A DNA stretch of 64,000 bases from Mycolicibacterium sp. P9-22 (lineage in GTDB: Bacteria > Actinomycetota > Actinomycetes > Mycobacteriales > Mycobacteriaceae). The stretch lies in assembly GCF_008329585.1 (NCBI RefSeq), contig NZ_NPKP01000004.1:544157-608156 (forward strand). The letters run 5' to 3'. The notes under the pieces were generated by a model. The model was not told the origin of the DNA. It worked only from the letters and a program-made list of their open reading frames with translations, and did not search any database. The position numbers and the translations under genes are program-made. Each line of letters starts with the position of its first letter. The first letter of the stretch is position 1. This document shows positions 50,668 to 59,896 of this stretch, in pieces.

Positions 50668-51522
50668 TCAGCGGAAGCGTCCGATGATGTTCTCGGCGAA
50701 TCGCAGCGTGGCGCCCCGCTGATCCTCGGCGGTGTTTCCAGCAGCCCATGGGGCAACCATGACCGCGGTGATGCCGGCCTCCTCGGCCCGCTGGTACAAC
50801 TGCACCGACGGTGGATCCAGCAGCGCGAGCAACACGTCGAACGGCTCGTCGGCGCGCCCGTACTCGCGTCGCAGCGCGGTGAGACGATCCACGTGGCGCA
50901 CCGCCTCGTCCAGCACGTACGCGGTGCCGATCCAGCCGTCGCACAGCCGGGCGGCCCGGCGCAGCGCCGCCTCGGACTCGCCGCCGCACAGGATCGGCAC
51001 CGGCGCGGGCGGATGAGGCTCCAGCATCAGCTCGGGGACCTGATAGTGCTCGCCGCTCCAGGACACCCAGCCGCCCTGCCACAACGCCCGCAGCGCCGGG
51101 ATCATCTCGTCGAGCCGTTTCCCGCGGGTCGAGAAGTCCTGGCCCATCAGCTGGTATTCCTCGCGCATCCAGCCCACCCCGACACCCAGGGACACCCGGC
51201 CCTCGGACACCTCGGCGGCCGTCGCCACCACTTTGGCGACCTCGAGCAGCGGCCGCGAGGGCGCCACGTAGACGGCGTTGGAGAAGCGTAGCCGTGTCGT
51301 CAGGGCCGCCATCGCGCCGATCATCACCCAGGAGTCCGGCCACGCGGTCTCGGGTGCCCAGCCCGGCTTCCCGCTCTCGGAGGGATACCGCGACGTGAGC
51401 TCGCGCGGGTAGATCATGTGGTCGGCACAGATCACGCCGTCGAACTCGGCCTCATCGAGAATCTGAGCGAGTTTCAGCGCCTGCCGGGTCGGCATGAACG
51501 GTGTGCCACTCCAGAACTGCAC
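50668..51522 (-). CDS. LLM-class flavin/F420-dependent oxidoreductase
   Basis: Luciferase-like monooxygenase-family protein of 284 residues, probably F420-dependent given the host. Characteristic parts are RVSLGVGVGWMREEYQLMGQ, RGKRLDEMIPALRALW and PVPILCGGESEAALRRAARL. It starts with GTG, one base away from the APC permease stop, so the pair is coupled. It converges with dipZ with almost no gap. Substrate unknown. Confidence 0.9.
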   Translation of the reverse strand: MQFWSGTPFMPTRQALKLAQILDEAEFDGVICADHMIYPRELTSRYPSESGKPGWAPETAWPDSWVMIGAMAALTTRLRFSNAVYVAPSRPLLEVAKVVATAAEVSEGRVSLGVGVGWMREEYQLMGQDFSTRGKRLDEMIPALRALWQGGWVSWSGEHYQVPELMLEPHPPAPVPILCGGESEAALRRAARLCDGWIGTAYVLDEAVRHVDRLTALRREYGRADEPFDVLLALLDPPSVQLYQRAEEAGITAVMVAPWAAGNTAEDQRGATLRFAENIIGRFR

Positions 51523-51523
51523 G

Positions 51524-53011
51524 TCAGTTCACGCCCGGCAAGATGCCGGCCTCACGCTTGCCGAGCAGCGAATGCCGCCTGCCGTAGCACAGATAGACCA
51601 CCACCCCGAGCGCCATCCAGACCGCGAACCGCACCCAGGTCAGTCCGGTGAGGTTCAGCATCAGCCACAGGCAGGCCACGATCGAGGCGATCGGCAACAG
51701 CGGAACCCAGGGCACCCGGAATCCGCGCTTGAGGTCGGGCCGCGCGCGCCGCAGCACGATCACGCCGGCCGAGACCAGCACGAAGGCGAACAGCGTGCCG
51801 ACGTTGACCATCTCCTCCAGCTTGCCGACCGGGAACACCGACGCCGCGATGGCGATCAGCACCGCGACCAACACGGTGATGCGCACCGGCGTGCCGTGTT
51901 CACCGGTACGGGCCAGCGGCCTCGGCAACAGCCCGTCGCGCGACATCGCGAACAGCACCCGCGACAGCCCGAGCATCAGCACCATCACCACCGTGGTCAG
52001 TCCCGCCAGCGCGCCGATGGAGATCACCTTGGCCGCCCAGCCCACCCCGTTGAGTTCGAACGCGGTCGCCAGGTTCGGGTGTCCGTCGCCGGCCTCCCGC
52101 AGTTCCAGATACGGAGCCATGCCGGCGAGGACGACCGCGACAGCCACATAGAGCACCGTGACAATGGCCAGCGACGCCAAGATGCCCTTGGCGACATCGC
52201 GCTGCGGGTTCTTGGTCTCCTCGGCGGTGGTGGCCACCACGTCGAAGCCGATGAACGCAAAGAACACGATCGAGGCCCCGGCCAACAGTCCGTAGACGCC
52301 GTAGTGGCTGCCGGCCGCCCCGGTCAACAGGGAGAACACCGACTGGTCCAGACCAGAACCGGCCGCCTCGGCGCCGGTCTGCGCGGGCGGGATGAACGGC
52401 TCGTAGTTGGCCATCTTGATGTAGAAGGCGCCGACGATGACCACCAGCAGCACGACGGACACCTTGATCGCGGTGATGACCAGGCTGACATGCGAGGACA
52501 ACTTGGTGCCCAGGGCCAGGAGGACGGCCACCACCGCGACGATCAGCAGTGCGCCCCAGTCGAAGTTCAGCGGACCGATCTCGGCGATACCGCCGGAGAA
52601 GCCGAACACGGTGCCCAGATAACTCGACCATCCCTTGGCCACCACCGCGGCGCCGATGGCGAACTCCAGGATCAGGTCCCAGCCGATGATCCAGGCGACG
52701 AACTCACCGAAGGTGGCGTAGGAGAACGTGTAGGCGCTGCCCGCCACCGGCACCGTGGACGCGAACTCGGCGTAGCAGAGCGCGGCCAGGCCGCAGGTGA
52801 CCGCGGCGAGCAGGAACGACAGCGAGATGGCCGGTCCGGTGATGTTGGCGGCCGTCGAAGCGGTGACCGTGAAGATGCCCGCACCCACGACGACCGAAAC
52901 CCCGAACACGGTGAGGTCCCACCACGTCAGGTCCTTGCGGAGCCGGGTTCCCGGTTCATCGGTGTCGGCGATCGACTGTTCGACCGATTTCCTGCGCCAA
53001 CTGGTCATCAC
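51524..53011 (-). CDS. APC-family amino acid permease
   Basis: Membrane transporter of 495 residues with about 12-13 hydrophobic segments. FGVSVVVGAGIFTVTASTAA in the first segment is the substrate-binding GxG-type signature of the cationic amino acid transporter-like group (CAT/YfnA). FIGFDVVATTAEETKNPQRD is also typical. The end of the protein contains a short basic tail. A LLM oxidoreductase gene follows on the same strand. Probably an amino acid or amine importer; specificity unknown. Confidence 0.9.
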   Translation of the reverse strand: MMTSWRRKSVEQSIADTDEPGTRLRKDLTWWDLTVFGVSVVVGAGIFTVTASTAANITGPAISLSFLLAAVTCGLAALCYAEFASTVPVAGSAYTFSYATFGEFVAWIIGWDLILEFAIGAAVVAKGWSSYLGTVFGFSGGIAEIGPLNFDWGALLIVAVVAVLLALGTKLSSHVSLVITAIKVSVVLLVVIVGAFYIKMANYEPFIPPAQTGAEAAGSGLDQSVFSLLTGAAGSHYGVYGLLAGASIVFFAFIGFDVVATTAEETKNPQRDVAKGILASLAIVTVLYVAVAVVLAGMAPYLELREAGDGHPNLATAFELNGVGWAAKVISIGALAGLTTVVMVLMLGLSRVLFAMSRDGLLPRPLARTGEHGTPVRITVLVAVLIAIAASVFPVGKLEEMVNVGTLFAFVLVSAGVIVLRRARPDLKRGFRVPWVPLLPIASIVACLWLMLNLTGLTWVRFAVWMALGVVVYLCYGRRHSLLGKREAGILPGVN

Positions 53012-53120
53012 GCTCGCAAGGTACCCACTGGCGGCCCGTCCTCATGCCCCATCGGGTGATATCGCCGCGGTATGTCAGAATGGCCGCAAGTATTTCCGGG
53101 CTTTCGCGTGAGGAGTAACC

Positions 53121-53375
53121 GTGGGCAACACCGAGGTCGAGCGCTACAACGGCGTCGACGTGGAAGACGTGCCGTCGGCGAAGTGGGGCTGGTCCACCGA
53201 GAACCCGCGCGTCCTGCACATCATCGGCATCCTGGTCGCCGCGTTCCTGGTGACCATGACCCATGGCAACCATGTCGGGCACGTCGAGGACATCTTCCTC
53301 ATCCTGTTCGCGGTCATCATCCTCGGCATCGTGGTGCGCGACTGGATCGCCCGCAGCCGCGGCTGGTACCGCTGA
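53121..53375 (+). CDS. Small DUF2631 membrane protein (Rv2876-like)
   Basis: Protein of 84 residues with two hydrophobic segments ([14 protein letters not shown] and [15 protein letters not shown]) separated by [11 protein letters not shown]. It begins [20 protein letters not shown] and ends RSRGWYR, matching Rv2876 by memory. The GTG start is preceded by AGGAG. In M. tuberculosis it sits by mpt70; here the LLM and permease genes intervene. Function unknown. Confidence 0.85.
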   Translation: MGNTEVERYNGVDVEDVPSAKWGWSTENPRVLHIIGILVAAFLVTMTHGNHVGHVEDIFLILFAVIILGIVVRDWIARSRGWYR

Positions 53376-53392
53376 CCCGTCACACGTCGAAA

Positions 53393-53423
53393 ACGCCCCG
53401 GAACCGCACAGGTTCCGGGGCGT
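53393..53423 (+). terminator. Intrinsic terminator after the DUF2631 gene
   Basis: A perfect 13-bp stem (ACGCCCCGGAACC with its complement) has a 5-nt loop and is followed by ATCTTTT. It stands between the convergent DUF2631 and unknown-protein genes and may serve both. Confidence 0.88.
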
Positions 53424-53444
53424 ATCTTTTGGTTCGTTGCGCCA

Positions 53445-54029
53445 CTAGCGGACGGCGGTGAGATCCGGCCCATCCGCGGGATACCAGAGCGCGCAGCTGT
53501 GGAACTGCTCGACGTCCGCCACCGTGGTGGTGATGCCGGCTGCGGCCAGTGCGTGGGTCTTGAACACGCGCGCCGCGGGGCTGAGCCGGTACTGGGTGCG
53601 GTCGACGCGGTAACCGACATCGGCTGTGGCACAGTCGCCCCACATGGTGACCTCGGCGGTGCCGCGTTTGAGCGCGCCGGTGACATGCCGGCGCAGCCCC
53701 TGGTCGGATTCGAACAACCGTGCCGGCACGGCCAGTGCGGCGGGTTCGGCGGGCAGTTCCTCGGCGTCACGACCGGCGGCATAGGCACGCACGCCGAGAA
53801 TCTCCAGCGGCCGCACGTCGCACGAGGACGGGACGACGACGCTGACCTTCCAGCCGGCGCGGACCCGGTCATAGAGCCAGCCACCCGCCCCGGCAACCAC
53901 ATCGGCCGCACCGGTGGCCACCACCGTCAGGTCATAGGACAGCAGGGTGGTCTCCGATGCGCGCACCCCCACACCGCGGCGCTCGCCGAACAGACGACGC
54001 TCGTCGGGCCGAATCGAGCTAGCTTTCAC
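53445..54029 (-). CDS. Conserved hypothetical protein, unknown fold
   Basis: Protein of 194 residues that I do not recognise. It has a Rossmann-like start (SYDLTVVATGAADVVAGAGG) and a second strand-rich part (GWKVSVVVPSSCDVRPLEIL), suggesting a mixed alpha/beta fold, then WGDCATADVGYRVDRTQYRL. A GTG preceded by AAGGAG was chosen; a GTG 18 bp upstream is too close to a poor site. It is divergent from the DUF427 gene, and the shared 30-bp motif lies in between. It could be the regulator-independent first member of the accessory island. Confidence 0.7.
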   Translation of the reverse strand: MKASSIRPDERRLFGERRGVGVRASETTLLSYDLTVVATGAADVVAGAGGWLYDRVRAGWKVSVVVPSSCDVRPLEILGVRAYAAGRDAEELPAEPAALAVPARLFESDQGLRRHVTGALKRGTAEVTMWGDCATADVGYRVDRTQYRLSPAARVFKTHALAAAGITTTVADVEQFHSCALWYPADGPDLTAVR

Positions 54030-54085
54030 GCTGGGCGTCTCCTTCACAGTCCGGAACGGGGCGGAGTCGGCAGAGCCGTGCCATC

Positions 54086-54115
54086 AGCGTGACATTTATT
54101 CGTCAATCTGTAAAG
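54086..54115. promoter_or_regulatory. Shared 30-bp motif, copy 1
   Basis: AGCGTGACATTT, 11 variable bases, TGTAAAG. The same motif with identical spacing recurs at 60608-60637. It lies in the divergent region of the unknown gene and the DUF427 gene, ending 8 bp before the DUF427 ATG. It is probably a regulator-binding site. Confidence 0.55.
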
Positions 54116-54123
54116 CTCTCGGC

Positions 54124-54828
54124 ATGACGCTCTACGCCGGGCGTGGCCCGCTGAGCCGTGATCCCGCCGGCTGGTTCTTTCCGCCGATCCCCGACGACGT
54201 GGTGTTCATCGAACCGCACCCCAGGCGCGTGCAGGCAGTCCGCGACGGACGCACGGTGATCGACACCGAAGCCGCACTGATGGTGCACCGTCGCGACCAC
54301 CCGCTCAGCTATGCCTTCCCCGCAGCAGTGGTCGACGGATTGCCCACCGAACCGGTGCCGGAGAAGCCGGGCTACGTGCGGGTGCCGTGGGACGCCGTGG
54401 ACCACTGGATCGAGGAGGGGCGCGCCCTGGTGCACTACCCACCGAATCCGTACCACCGGGTGGACTGCCTGCCGACGAACCGGGGTCTGCGGGTCAGCGT
54501 CGGCGACACCGTGCTGGTGGACACCGTGGACACCGTGATCGTCTACGAGACCTCGCTGGCACCACGGTTGTACGTCGATCCGGCGGTGGTGCGTACCGAT
54601 CTGCTGCGCCGCAGCGAGACCACCAGTTACTGCAATTACAAGGGCCACGCGACGTACTGGTCGGCTGCCATCGGGGATCGGGTATTCGAGGATGTGGCAT
54701 GGAGTTATGCCGACACCCTGCCGGAATCGGTTGCCATCACCGGATTTCTGAGTTTCGACGACACTCGCACCGATATCCTCGCCGAGCTGCCCGATGGCGG
54801 CAGCGGCGACTGCGGTTGCGACACCTGA
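54124..54828 (+). CDS. Tandem DUF427 domain protein
   Basis: Protein of 234 residues with two DUF427-like units. The first is VFIEPHPRRVQAVRDGRTVI, with the second near VDTVIVYETSLAPRLYVDPA; the DUF427 hallmark YCNYKGHATYWSA follows. DUF427 proteins are widespread in actinobacteria, often beside redox or catabolic genes; their biochemistry is unsettled. The ATG begins the first recognisable unit. An SRPBCC gene follows after 28 bp on the same strand. Confidence 0.85.
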   Translation: MTLYAGRGPLSRDPAGWFFPPIPDDVVFIEPHPRRVQAVRDGRTVIDTEAALMVHRRDHPLSYAFPAAVVDGLPTEPVPEKPGYVRVPWDAVDHWIEEGRALVHYPPNPYHRVDCLPTNRGLRVSVGDTVLVDTVDTVIVYETSLAPRLYVDPAVVRTDLLRRSETTSYCNYKGHATYWSAAIGDRVFEDVAWSYADTLPESVAITGFLSFDDTRTDILAELPDGGSGDCGCDT

Positions 54829-54856
54829 GCTTCCACCACACGAGAGAGGCACCATC

Positions 54857-55333
54857 TTGGGCATCGTGACCACCAGTTCGGAGACCGCGTTCCACCAATC
54901 CGCGGACGCGATCTACGATTTCGTCACCAACCCGGTCAACTGGGCCAAGACCTACCCGGGCGGGCCGCGTATCAGCGGTGTGCGGGAGACGTTGCCGCTG
55001 CAGGTCGGTGACACCTGGCAGGAGGCCCACCCCACCGAGGACCGGGTGTTCACCTGGCAGCTGGCGATTGCCACCCGGCCGCGGATGTGGGTGTTCAGTT
55101 CGGTGGGCCGCCTCGGCGCCGACGGTGACGGCGGGGGCGGATTCGAGGGCCGGATGACCATCGAATATCACTTCAGCCGGCCCGATCCCGGTGTCACGCT
55201 GTTCAAACGCACCATGACCATCGAGGCCTATCGTGACGCGCCGATGAGTGACGGCTTCTTCCGGATCGTCAATCCGTCCCACATCGACGCCTACCACGCC
55301 GCGGTGGCCCGCGAACTCGACGCGCTCAGTTGA
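54857..55333 (+). CDS. SRPBCC (polyketide cyclase-like) protein
   Basis: START/SRPBCC-fold protein of 158 residues, a hydrophobic ligand-binding or cyclase-like family. It reads TTSSETAFHQSADAIYDFVT, then VNWAKTYPGGPRISGVRE. The TTG start is preceded by AGAGAGG with 7-bp spacing, much better than any ATG nearby. It probably shares a transcript with the DUF427 gene. It converges with the esterase gene with an 8-bp overlap. Confidence 0.8.
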   Translation: MGIVTTSSETAFHQSADAIYDFVTNPVNWAKTYPGGPRISGVRETLPLQVGDTWQEAHPTEDRVFTWQLAIATRPRMWVFSSVGRLGADGDGGGGFEGRMTIEYHFSRPDPGVTLFKRTMTIEAYRDAPMSDGFFRIVNPSHIDAYHAAVARELDALS

Positions 55334-56237
55334 GTGTCAGGGCCCGGCGCAGCGCCGCACCCTGCAGGTCGAACAGCCGTCTGCTCAGCTCCCACTCCGG
55401 GATCAGCGAGTCGAAACCGTGGCAGGTGCCCGGCATCACGTGCAGTTCGGCCGGCACGCCCGCCCACATGAGCCGCAGCGCGTGGTCGATGGCCTCATCA
55501 CGCAGCGGATCCAGCTCGGAGCAGCTGATGAAGGCCGGCGCCAACCCGGACAGATCGGCGACCCGGGCGGGCACCGCACCGGCCGGCGGCGGCTCGCCTG
55601 CCAGGTAGTACCGCCACATCATTTCCGCTGCGGGACCGTCGAATCCGGGTGTATGCGAAAACTCCTGTTTGGACGGGGTGAGGCCGTCGTCGAGTACCGG
55701 CTGGTGCAGCAGCTGGAAACGGATCGGCGGGGCGGACCCGTCGGCGGCGCGCTGCGCCAGCCCGGCGGCCAGCGCTCCCCCGGCGCTGCTGCCCGCGACC
55801 GCCAGCCGCTTCGCATCGATCCCCCAGTTCGGGGCGCTGTCGGCGGCCCAGTGCAGCACGGCCAGCGCGTCGTCGATCGCCGCCGGATAAGGGTGTTCCG
55901 GGGCCAGCCGGTAGTCCACCGAGATCACCGTGACCGCGGCGCGGCGGGCCCATTCGACGCACTGCAGCTGATCGGTGTCCAGATTGCCGAGCACGAATGC
56001 ACCGCTGTGGCAGTACACCACCGCGCCGCCGGTGCCGCCGCGGTAGAGCCGGACCGGCACGTCCTCGAACGCGACCGCGTCCTCGATATCGACGCCGGCG
56101 GTGTCGAGTTGGGCGGCACCGTCGGCGCGGCGCTGATTCAGGAAGGCGCGAACCGCGGGCAGCAGCTCCTCGGAGAGGTCGGTGCGGGCGGCGACCAGGT
56201 GCCGCAGCGCCGGGTCCAGCCGGTGCAGGATGCTCAT
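55326..56237 (-). CDS. HSL-family alpha/beta hydrolase (esterase/lactonase)
   Basis: Hormone-sensitive-lipase-type hydrolase of 303 residues. The oxyanion motif HGGGF reads YCHSGAFVLGN, a variant with serine. The nucleophile elbow is AGSSAGGALAAG; the acid lies in SELDPLRDEAI and the base in PGTCHGFDSL. It is the last gene of the leftward P450 operon, 5 bp after the SDR gene. It could cleave an ester or lactone made by upstream oxidation. Confidence 0.88.
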   Translation of the reverse strand: MSILHRLDPALRHLVAARTDLSEELLPAVRAFLNQRRADGAAQLDTAGVDIEDAVAFEDVPVRLYRGGTGGAVVYCHSGAFVLGNLDTDQLQCVEWARRAAVTVISVDYRLAPEHPYPAAIDDALAVLHWAADSAPNWGIDAKRLAVAGSSAGGALAAGLAQRAADGSAPPIRFQLLHQPVLDDGLTPSKQEFSHTPGFDGPAAEMMWRYYLAGEPPPAGAVPARVADLSGLAPAFISCSELDPLRDEAIDHALRLMWAGVPAELHVMPGTCHGFDSLIPEWELSRRLFDLQGAALRRALTLN

Positions 56238-56242
56238 CCCGG

Positions 56243-56971
56243 TCAACCGATCCGCAGGATCTGGCCGCCGTCGATCACCAGCTCCGAACCGGTGATGAAG
56301 GACGCGTTGGCGGACACCAGGAATGCCACCGCGTCGGCCACCTCGCCCGGGGCGCCCAGCCGGCCCGATGTGGAGGTCTCGGCGAGCCGGGTCTGGGTGC
56401 GTTCGTCGAGCATGGGGGTGGCGATGGGTCCGGGGAACACCGCGTTGACCCGGATGCCCGCCGGTGCGAGTTCCACGGCGACGGCCTGGGTGAGGCCCCG
56501 CAACGCCCACTTCGATGAGCCGTAGGCGGCATGGTTCGGGAACGGCCGGATGGCGCTGGTGCTGCAGGTGTTGACGATCGAGGCGCCCTCGGCCCCGGAC
56601 AGGTGCGGTAGTGCGGCCCGGATGCCGAGGAACGGGCCCAGACAGTTGACTCGCCAGCTGTTCTCGAACCCGGCGGCGGTCTCGTCGGCGATGGCGGCGC
56701 GGTGCAGCACACCGGCATTGTTCACCAGGGCACTCAGCGCGCCGAAGCGGTCGACCGTCGCGGTGACTGCGGCGCTCCAATGTGCCTCGGAGGTGACGTC
56801 GAGCTCGAGGGCGATGACGCCGCCACCGTACTGTGCTGTGCTGCTGCGCAATTCGTCGGTCAGCAGATCGCAGGCCGCGACCCGGAACCCGTCGGCGTGC
56901 AGGCGAGCCACGATCGCGGCTCCCTGCCCCCGGGCTGCTCCGGTCACCAGCGCCACCGGTTGTGCGGTCAC
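56243..56971 (-). CDS. Short-chain dehydrogenase/reductase
   Basis: NAD(P)-dependent SDR of 242 residues. Cofactor motif TGAARGQG, NNAGVL, the serine in NTCSTSAIRPF, and Tyr-Lys in AAYGSSKWAL are present; GPIATPMLDE follows. Its ATG overlaps the aldolase stop (ATGA). A hydroxyl or keto intermediate of the pathway is the likely substrate. Confidence 0.9.
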   Translation of the reverse strand: MTAQPVALVTGAARGQGAAIVARLHADGFRVAACDLLTDELRSSTAQYGGGVIALELDVTSEAHWSAAVTATVDRFGALSALVNNAGVLHRAAIADETAAGFENSWRVNCLGPFLGIRAALPHLSGAEGASIVNTCSTSAIRPFPNHAAYGSSKWALRGLTQAVAVELAPAGIRVNAVFPGPIATPMLDERTQTRLAETSTSGRLGAPGEVADAVAFLVSANASFITGSELVIDGGQILRIG

Positions 56972-57711
56972 TGCGCCTCGCTCAGGTGAGCGGCCGCGCC
57001 GCGACGCAGCGCCTGCGATTCCGAAGTCAGCGTGATCATCCGGAAACCCGTCTCGGCCATCGCCTTTCCGATCGTGCCGGTTCCGGCGTGGATGCCGGTG
57101 ACCAGTCCGGCCGCGGCGGCGGTGGTCTGGATCTCGGCCATCGCCGCACGCACATCCGGGTGGGTCCAGGCGTCGGCCGGCCGGTGGCCCATGGAGATGG
57201 CCAGGTCGGCGGGCCCGACGTAGACACCCGTGAGCCCGGGCACCGCGCAGATTTCGTCGAGTGCGGCCAGTCCCCTGGCGGTCTCGATCATCACGTAGAC
57301 ATCGGCGGCCGCCTCCAGCGCGGCGGTGTCCACGCCGAGGGAGGCCCGCAACGGCCCGAAGCTGCGCACACCGGCCGGGGCGTAGCGGGTGGCGGCGACC
57401 GCACCGGCCGCCTGCTCGGCCGATTCGACCATGGCGATGATCACGGCGTCGGCGCCCGCGTCGAGCACCCGGCCGATCGGCGCCGGGTCCGCCGACGGCA
57501 GCCGGACCGTCGTGGCGATCGGCACGTGCTCCAGGCGGCGCAGCAGCAGTGCGACATCGGCGTCGTCGAGATAGCCGTGCTGCACGTCGAATCCGACGTA
57601 GTCATACCCGGCCTGGCTGAATTCCTCGGGTCCGATGATGGTCGGCCCGACCACCCAGCCGCCCCAGATCCGATCCTTCGCCGCCAGCGCGGCCTGCAAG
57701 CGGGTGTTCAT
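56968..57711 (-). CDS. HpcH/HpaI-family class II aldolase
   Basis: TIM-barrel aldolase of 247 residues, which releases pyruvate or a related 2-oxo acid from 4-hydroxy-2-oxo acids. YDYVGFDVQHGYLDDADVA and VYVMIETARGLAALDEIC are family signatures, with the metal-binding glutamate in the latter and the aspartate in VGPADLAISMG. It overlaps neighbouring genes at both ends by 4 bp. This enzyme implies that the pathway ends in carbon-carbon cleavage. Confidence 0.92.
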   Translation of the reverse strand: MNTRLQAALAAKDRIWGGWVVGPTIIGPEEFSQAGYDYVGFDVQHGYLDDADVALLLRRLEHVPIATTVRLPSADPAPIGRVLDAGADAVIIAMVESAEQAAGAVAATRYAPAGVRSFGPLRASLGVDTAALEAAADVYVMIETARGLAALDEICAVPGLTGVYVGPADLAISMGHRPADAWTHPDVRAAMAEIQTTAAAAGLVTGIHAGTGTIGKAMAETGFRMITLTSESQALRRGAAAHLSEAQ

Positions 57712-58670
57712 AGGGTGATCGCGATCTTGACCCGCTTCGGGTCCGGCCGGCAGGCCTGCTCGAAGGCCGCCTGCGCCTCGTGCGCGCCGAACGTGTGCGT
57801 CAGGTAGGCGGGCAGCAGTTGTGGATGCCGGCCGGCGAACTCGTCGGCAGCGGCCAGCATCCGCCGGCGGTCCAGTGTTACACCGGATTTCAGGGTCAGG
57901 TTGTTTCGCAGCATGGTGCGCATGCTGATCGGATAGCTGTCGTCATCGGGCACCCCGAAGTAGAACACCGTCGCGCCGAACGCAGCGGCTTCCAGGGCGT
58001 GGTTCAAGGTGGCCACCTGATGCCCGACCGTCTCCACCACGACATCGTGCTTCGCACCGAGGTGGCGGACCCATCGGTCGCTGGTCGCGCGGACCACGTC
58101 GTCGACACCGAACACCGGTCCGATCGCATCGCGGTCGACCGGGTCGACGCCCGTGACATGCGCGGCACCCGCGGCCTTGGCCACATAGGAGAACAGCAGC
58201 CCGATGGAGCCCTGCCCGATGACCGCGACGCGCTTGCCGGTCAGGTCGCCGAGTTGCTCGACGGCGTAGAGCACGCAGGCCAGCGGCTGTAGGCCGATGG
58301 CGTGTTGCGGTGTCAGATCTGTTCGGTAGCAATATAATCCGTCACCGTCGGCCACCACCTGGGCCTGCAGTCCGTCGAATCCGGAGGCCCAGCCGACCAC
58401 CCGGTCGCCCACCTCGTGCGCGGGGTGCGCGCTGGCGAGCACCTCGCCGGCGATCTCGTGGATGGGGAAGCCGTCCATTTCCGCGGCGCAGCACCCGGTG
58501 TCGCCGGGCAGCCTGCCCTGCGCGCCCCGGAAACCGGGCAGATCGCTACCGCAGATCCCGGCCGCCAGGAAGCGCAGCAGCACCTGGCCGTCGGCCAGGT
58601 GAGCCGGGTCGGGTTCGGGCCGGTCGGTGCGTTCGAATGTGAACGGCGCGACCAGTCGGTAACACCACAT
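57708..58670 (-). CDS. Zinc-containing alcohol dehydrogenase-like protein
   Basis: Medium-chain dehydrogenase/reductase of 320 residues. A GroES-like domain with GICGSDLPGFRG carries the catalytic-zinc residues (Cys39 region); IHEIAGEVLASAHPAHEVGD is next. The Rossmann motif is VIGQGSIGLLFSYVAKAAG. The structural-zinc four-cysteine lobe is reduced or absent (only CCAAEMDG there). It follows the P450 stop with no gap. It probably oxidises the hydroxylated product. Confidence 0.88.
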   Translation of the reverse strand: MWCYRLVAPFTFERTDRPEPDPAHLADGQVLLRFLAAGICGSDLPGFRGAQGRLPGDTGCCAAEMDGFPIHEIAGEVLASAHPAHEVGDRVVGWASGFDGLQAQVVADGDGLYCYRTDLTPQHAIGLQPLACVLYAVEQLGDLTGKRVAVIGQGSIGLLFSYVAKAAGAAHVTGVDPVDRDAIGPVFGVDDVVRATSDRWVRHLGAKHDVVVETVGHQVATLNHALEAAAFGATVFYFGVPDDDSYPISMRTMLRNNLTLKSGVTLDRRRMLAAADEFAGRHPQLLPAYLTHTFGAHEAQAAFEQACRPDPKRVKIAITL

Positions 58671-59885
58671 CTAGACCTCCACCGGGATGTTGTTCCAGCC
58701 CCATTGGAAACTCGATGGCGGCCTGGAGGCTGACTCGGTCCGGATGCGGTATTCGGGGACCCGTTTGAACCATTCCTGCATCATGATCGTCACCTCCAGG
58801 CGTGCGACGTGCACACCGAGGCAGAAGTGCTGGCCGTGCCCGAAGGACAGCAGCCGCTCGATGGGCCGGTTCCAGATGAACGCGTCCGGGTCCGGATATT
58901 CGCGTTCGTCGCGGGCCGCGGAGGCCAGCAACGCGATGATGCGCTGGCCGGGCCGGATGGTGGTGCCGTGAATCTGGTACGGGCGCCGGGCGGTTCGGGC
59001 GAACCACTGCGCCGGCGCGGTATAGCGCAGGATCTCCTCCCGCGCGACCGGCACATTGCCCTCCAGATCGGCGCGCACCGCGGCGAGCTGATCGGGATGT
59101 TCGGCGAGTTGCCAGAGGCCGGTCGCGGTGATCTTGGGGACCGTCTCGGTGCCGCCGATGAAGACGCCCAGCATCTGGGTGGCGGCCTCGGTGTCGCTGA
59201 AACCGGATCCGTCCGGCAGCACGAAGTTGATCAGACCGTCGGCGATCGGCACGCTACCGTCGGCGCCTGCTGCCCGGCGGCGCTCGATGATCGGTGTGAG
59301 ATAGGACAGGAAACCCGGCCGCGAGTTGGCGACTTCGACGCCCTCCCCCGGCTGCGCGAGGCTGCCCGCGTTGACGGTGGCCAGCACCTCGTCGGCCAGT
59401 TCGACCGGCAGGCCGACGAATTCGCACACCATCGCGGCCGCGACGTACCCGCCGTAGTCCTGCGTCAGGTCGAAGGTGCCGCGCGGCAGCAGCTCATCGA
59501 GCCGTTCGTTGGCCAGTGTCCGGATCCGGTCGGCCAGCTTGGCCGCCGACCGCTGCCGGAACTGCGAAGAGGTACAGCGGCGCACGTTCTCGTAGATCGG
59601 CGAATCGAAGTTCGCGTGAAACGGCATGGGGTGCAACGGCGGGTCGGCGACCGGGCCGGTGTTGTGGTGTTCCAGCACGGCCGCGGACGGCAGCGTCCCC
59701 TCCGAGGCCACGAAGGTGCCGTCGGTGAGCCGCAGCGCCTCCCAGATATCGGCGAACCGGGACAGCGCGTAGGTATCCCACTTGGGCAGGTAGTACACCG
59801 GGTGCTCGTCGCGCAGCACCCGGTAGTACGGCAGCGGATCAGCCATCACGGACGGGTCGAACGGATCGTACGAAAAGTCGGACAT
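58671..59885 (-). CDS. Cytochrome P450
   Basis: Soluble P450 of 404 residues, bacterial class I. The heme-binding loop is FGHGQHFCLGVHVARLE, the I-helix proton-relay motif is FIGGTETVPK (acid-threonine pair present) and the K-helix ExxR is in EEILRYTA. The ATG giving MSDFSYDPFDP is preceded by a free region; the open frame continues upstream but overlaps the next gene. No ferredoxin gene is nearby, so electrons must come from elsewhere. Family and substrate cannot be assigned by eye. Confidence 0.93.
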   Translation of the reverse strand: MSDFSYDPFDPSVMADPLPYYRVLRDEHPVYYLPKWDTYALSRFADIWEALRLTDGTFVASEGTLPSAAVLEHHNTGPVADPPLHPMPFHANFDSPIYENVRRCTSSQFRQRSAAKLADRIRTLANERLDELLPRGTFDLTQDYGGYVAAAMVCEFVGLPVELADEVLATVNAGSLAQPGEGVEVANSRPGFLSYLTPIIERRRAAGADGSVPIADGLINFVLPDGSGFSDTEAATQMLGVFIGGTETVPKITATGLWQLAEHPDQLAAVRADLEGNVPVAREEILRYTAPAQWFARTARRPYQIHGTTIRPGQRIIALLASAARDEREYPDPDAFIWNRPIERLLSFGHGQHFCLGVHVARLEVTIMMQEWFKRVPEYRIRTESASRPPSSFQWGWNNIPVEV

Positions 59886-59896
59886 CACAGCGGCTT

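Noticed and set aside
51494..53059. 521-codon frame opposite the APC permease
   Set aside because: Antisense shadow; highly polar reading frame, typical of the strand opposite membrane proteins.
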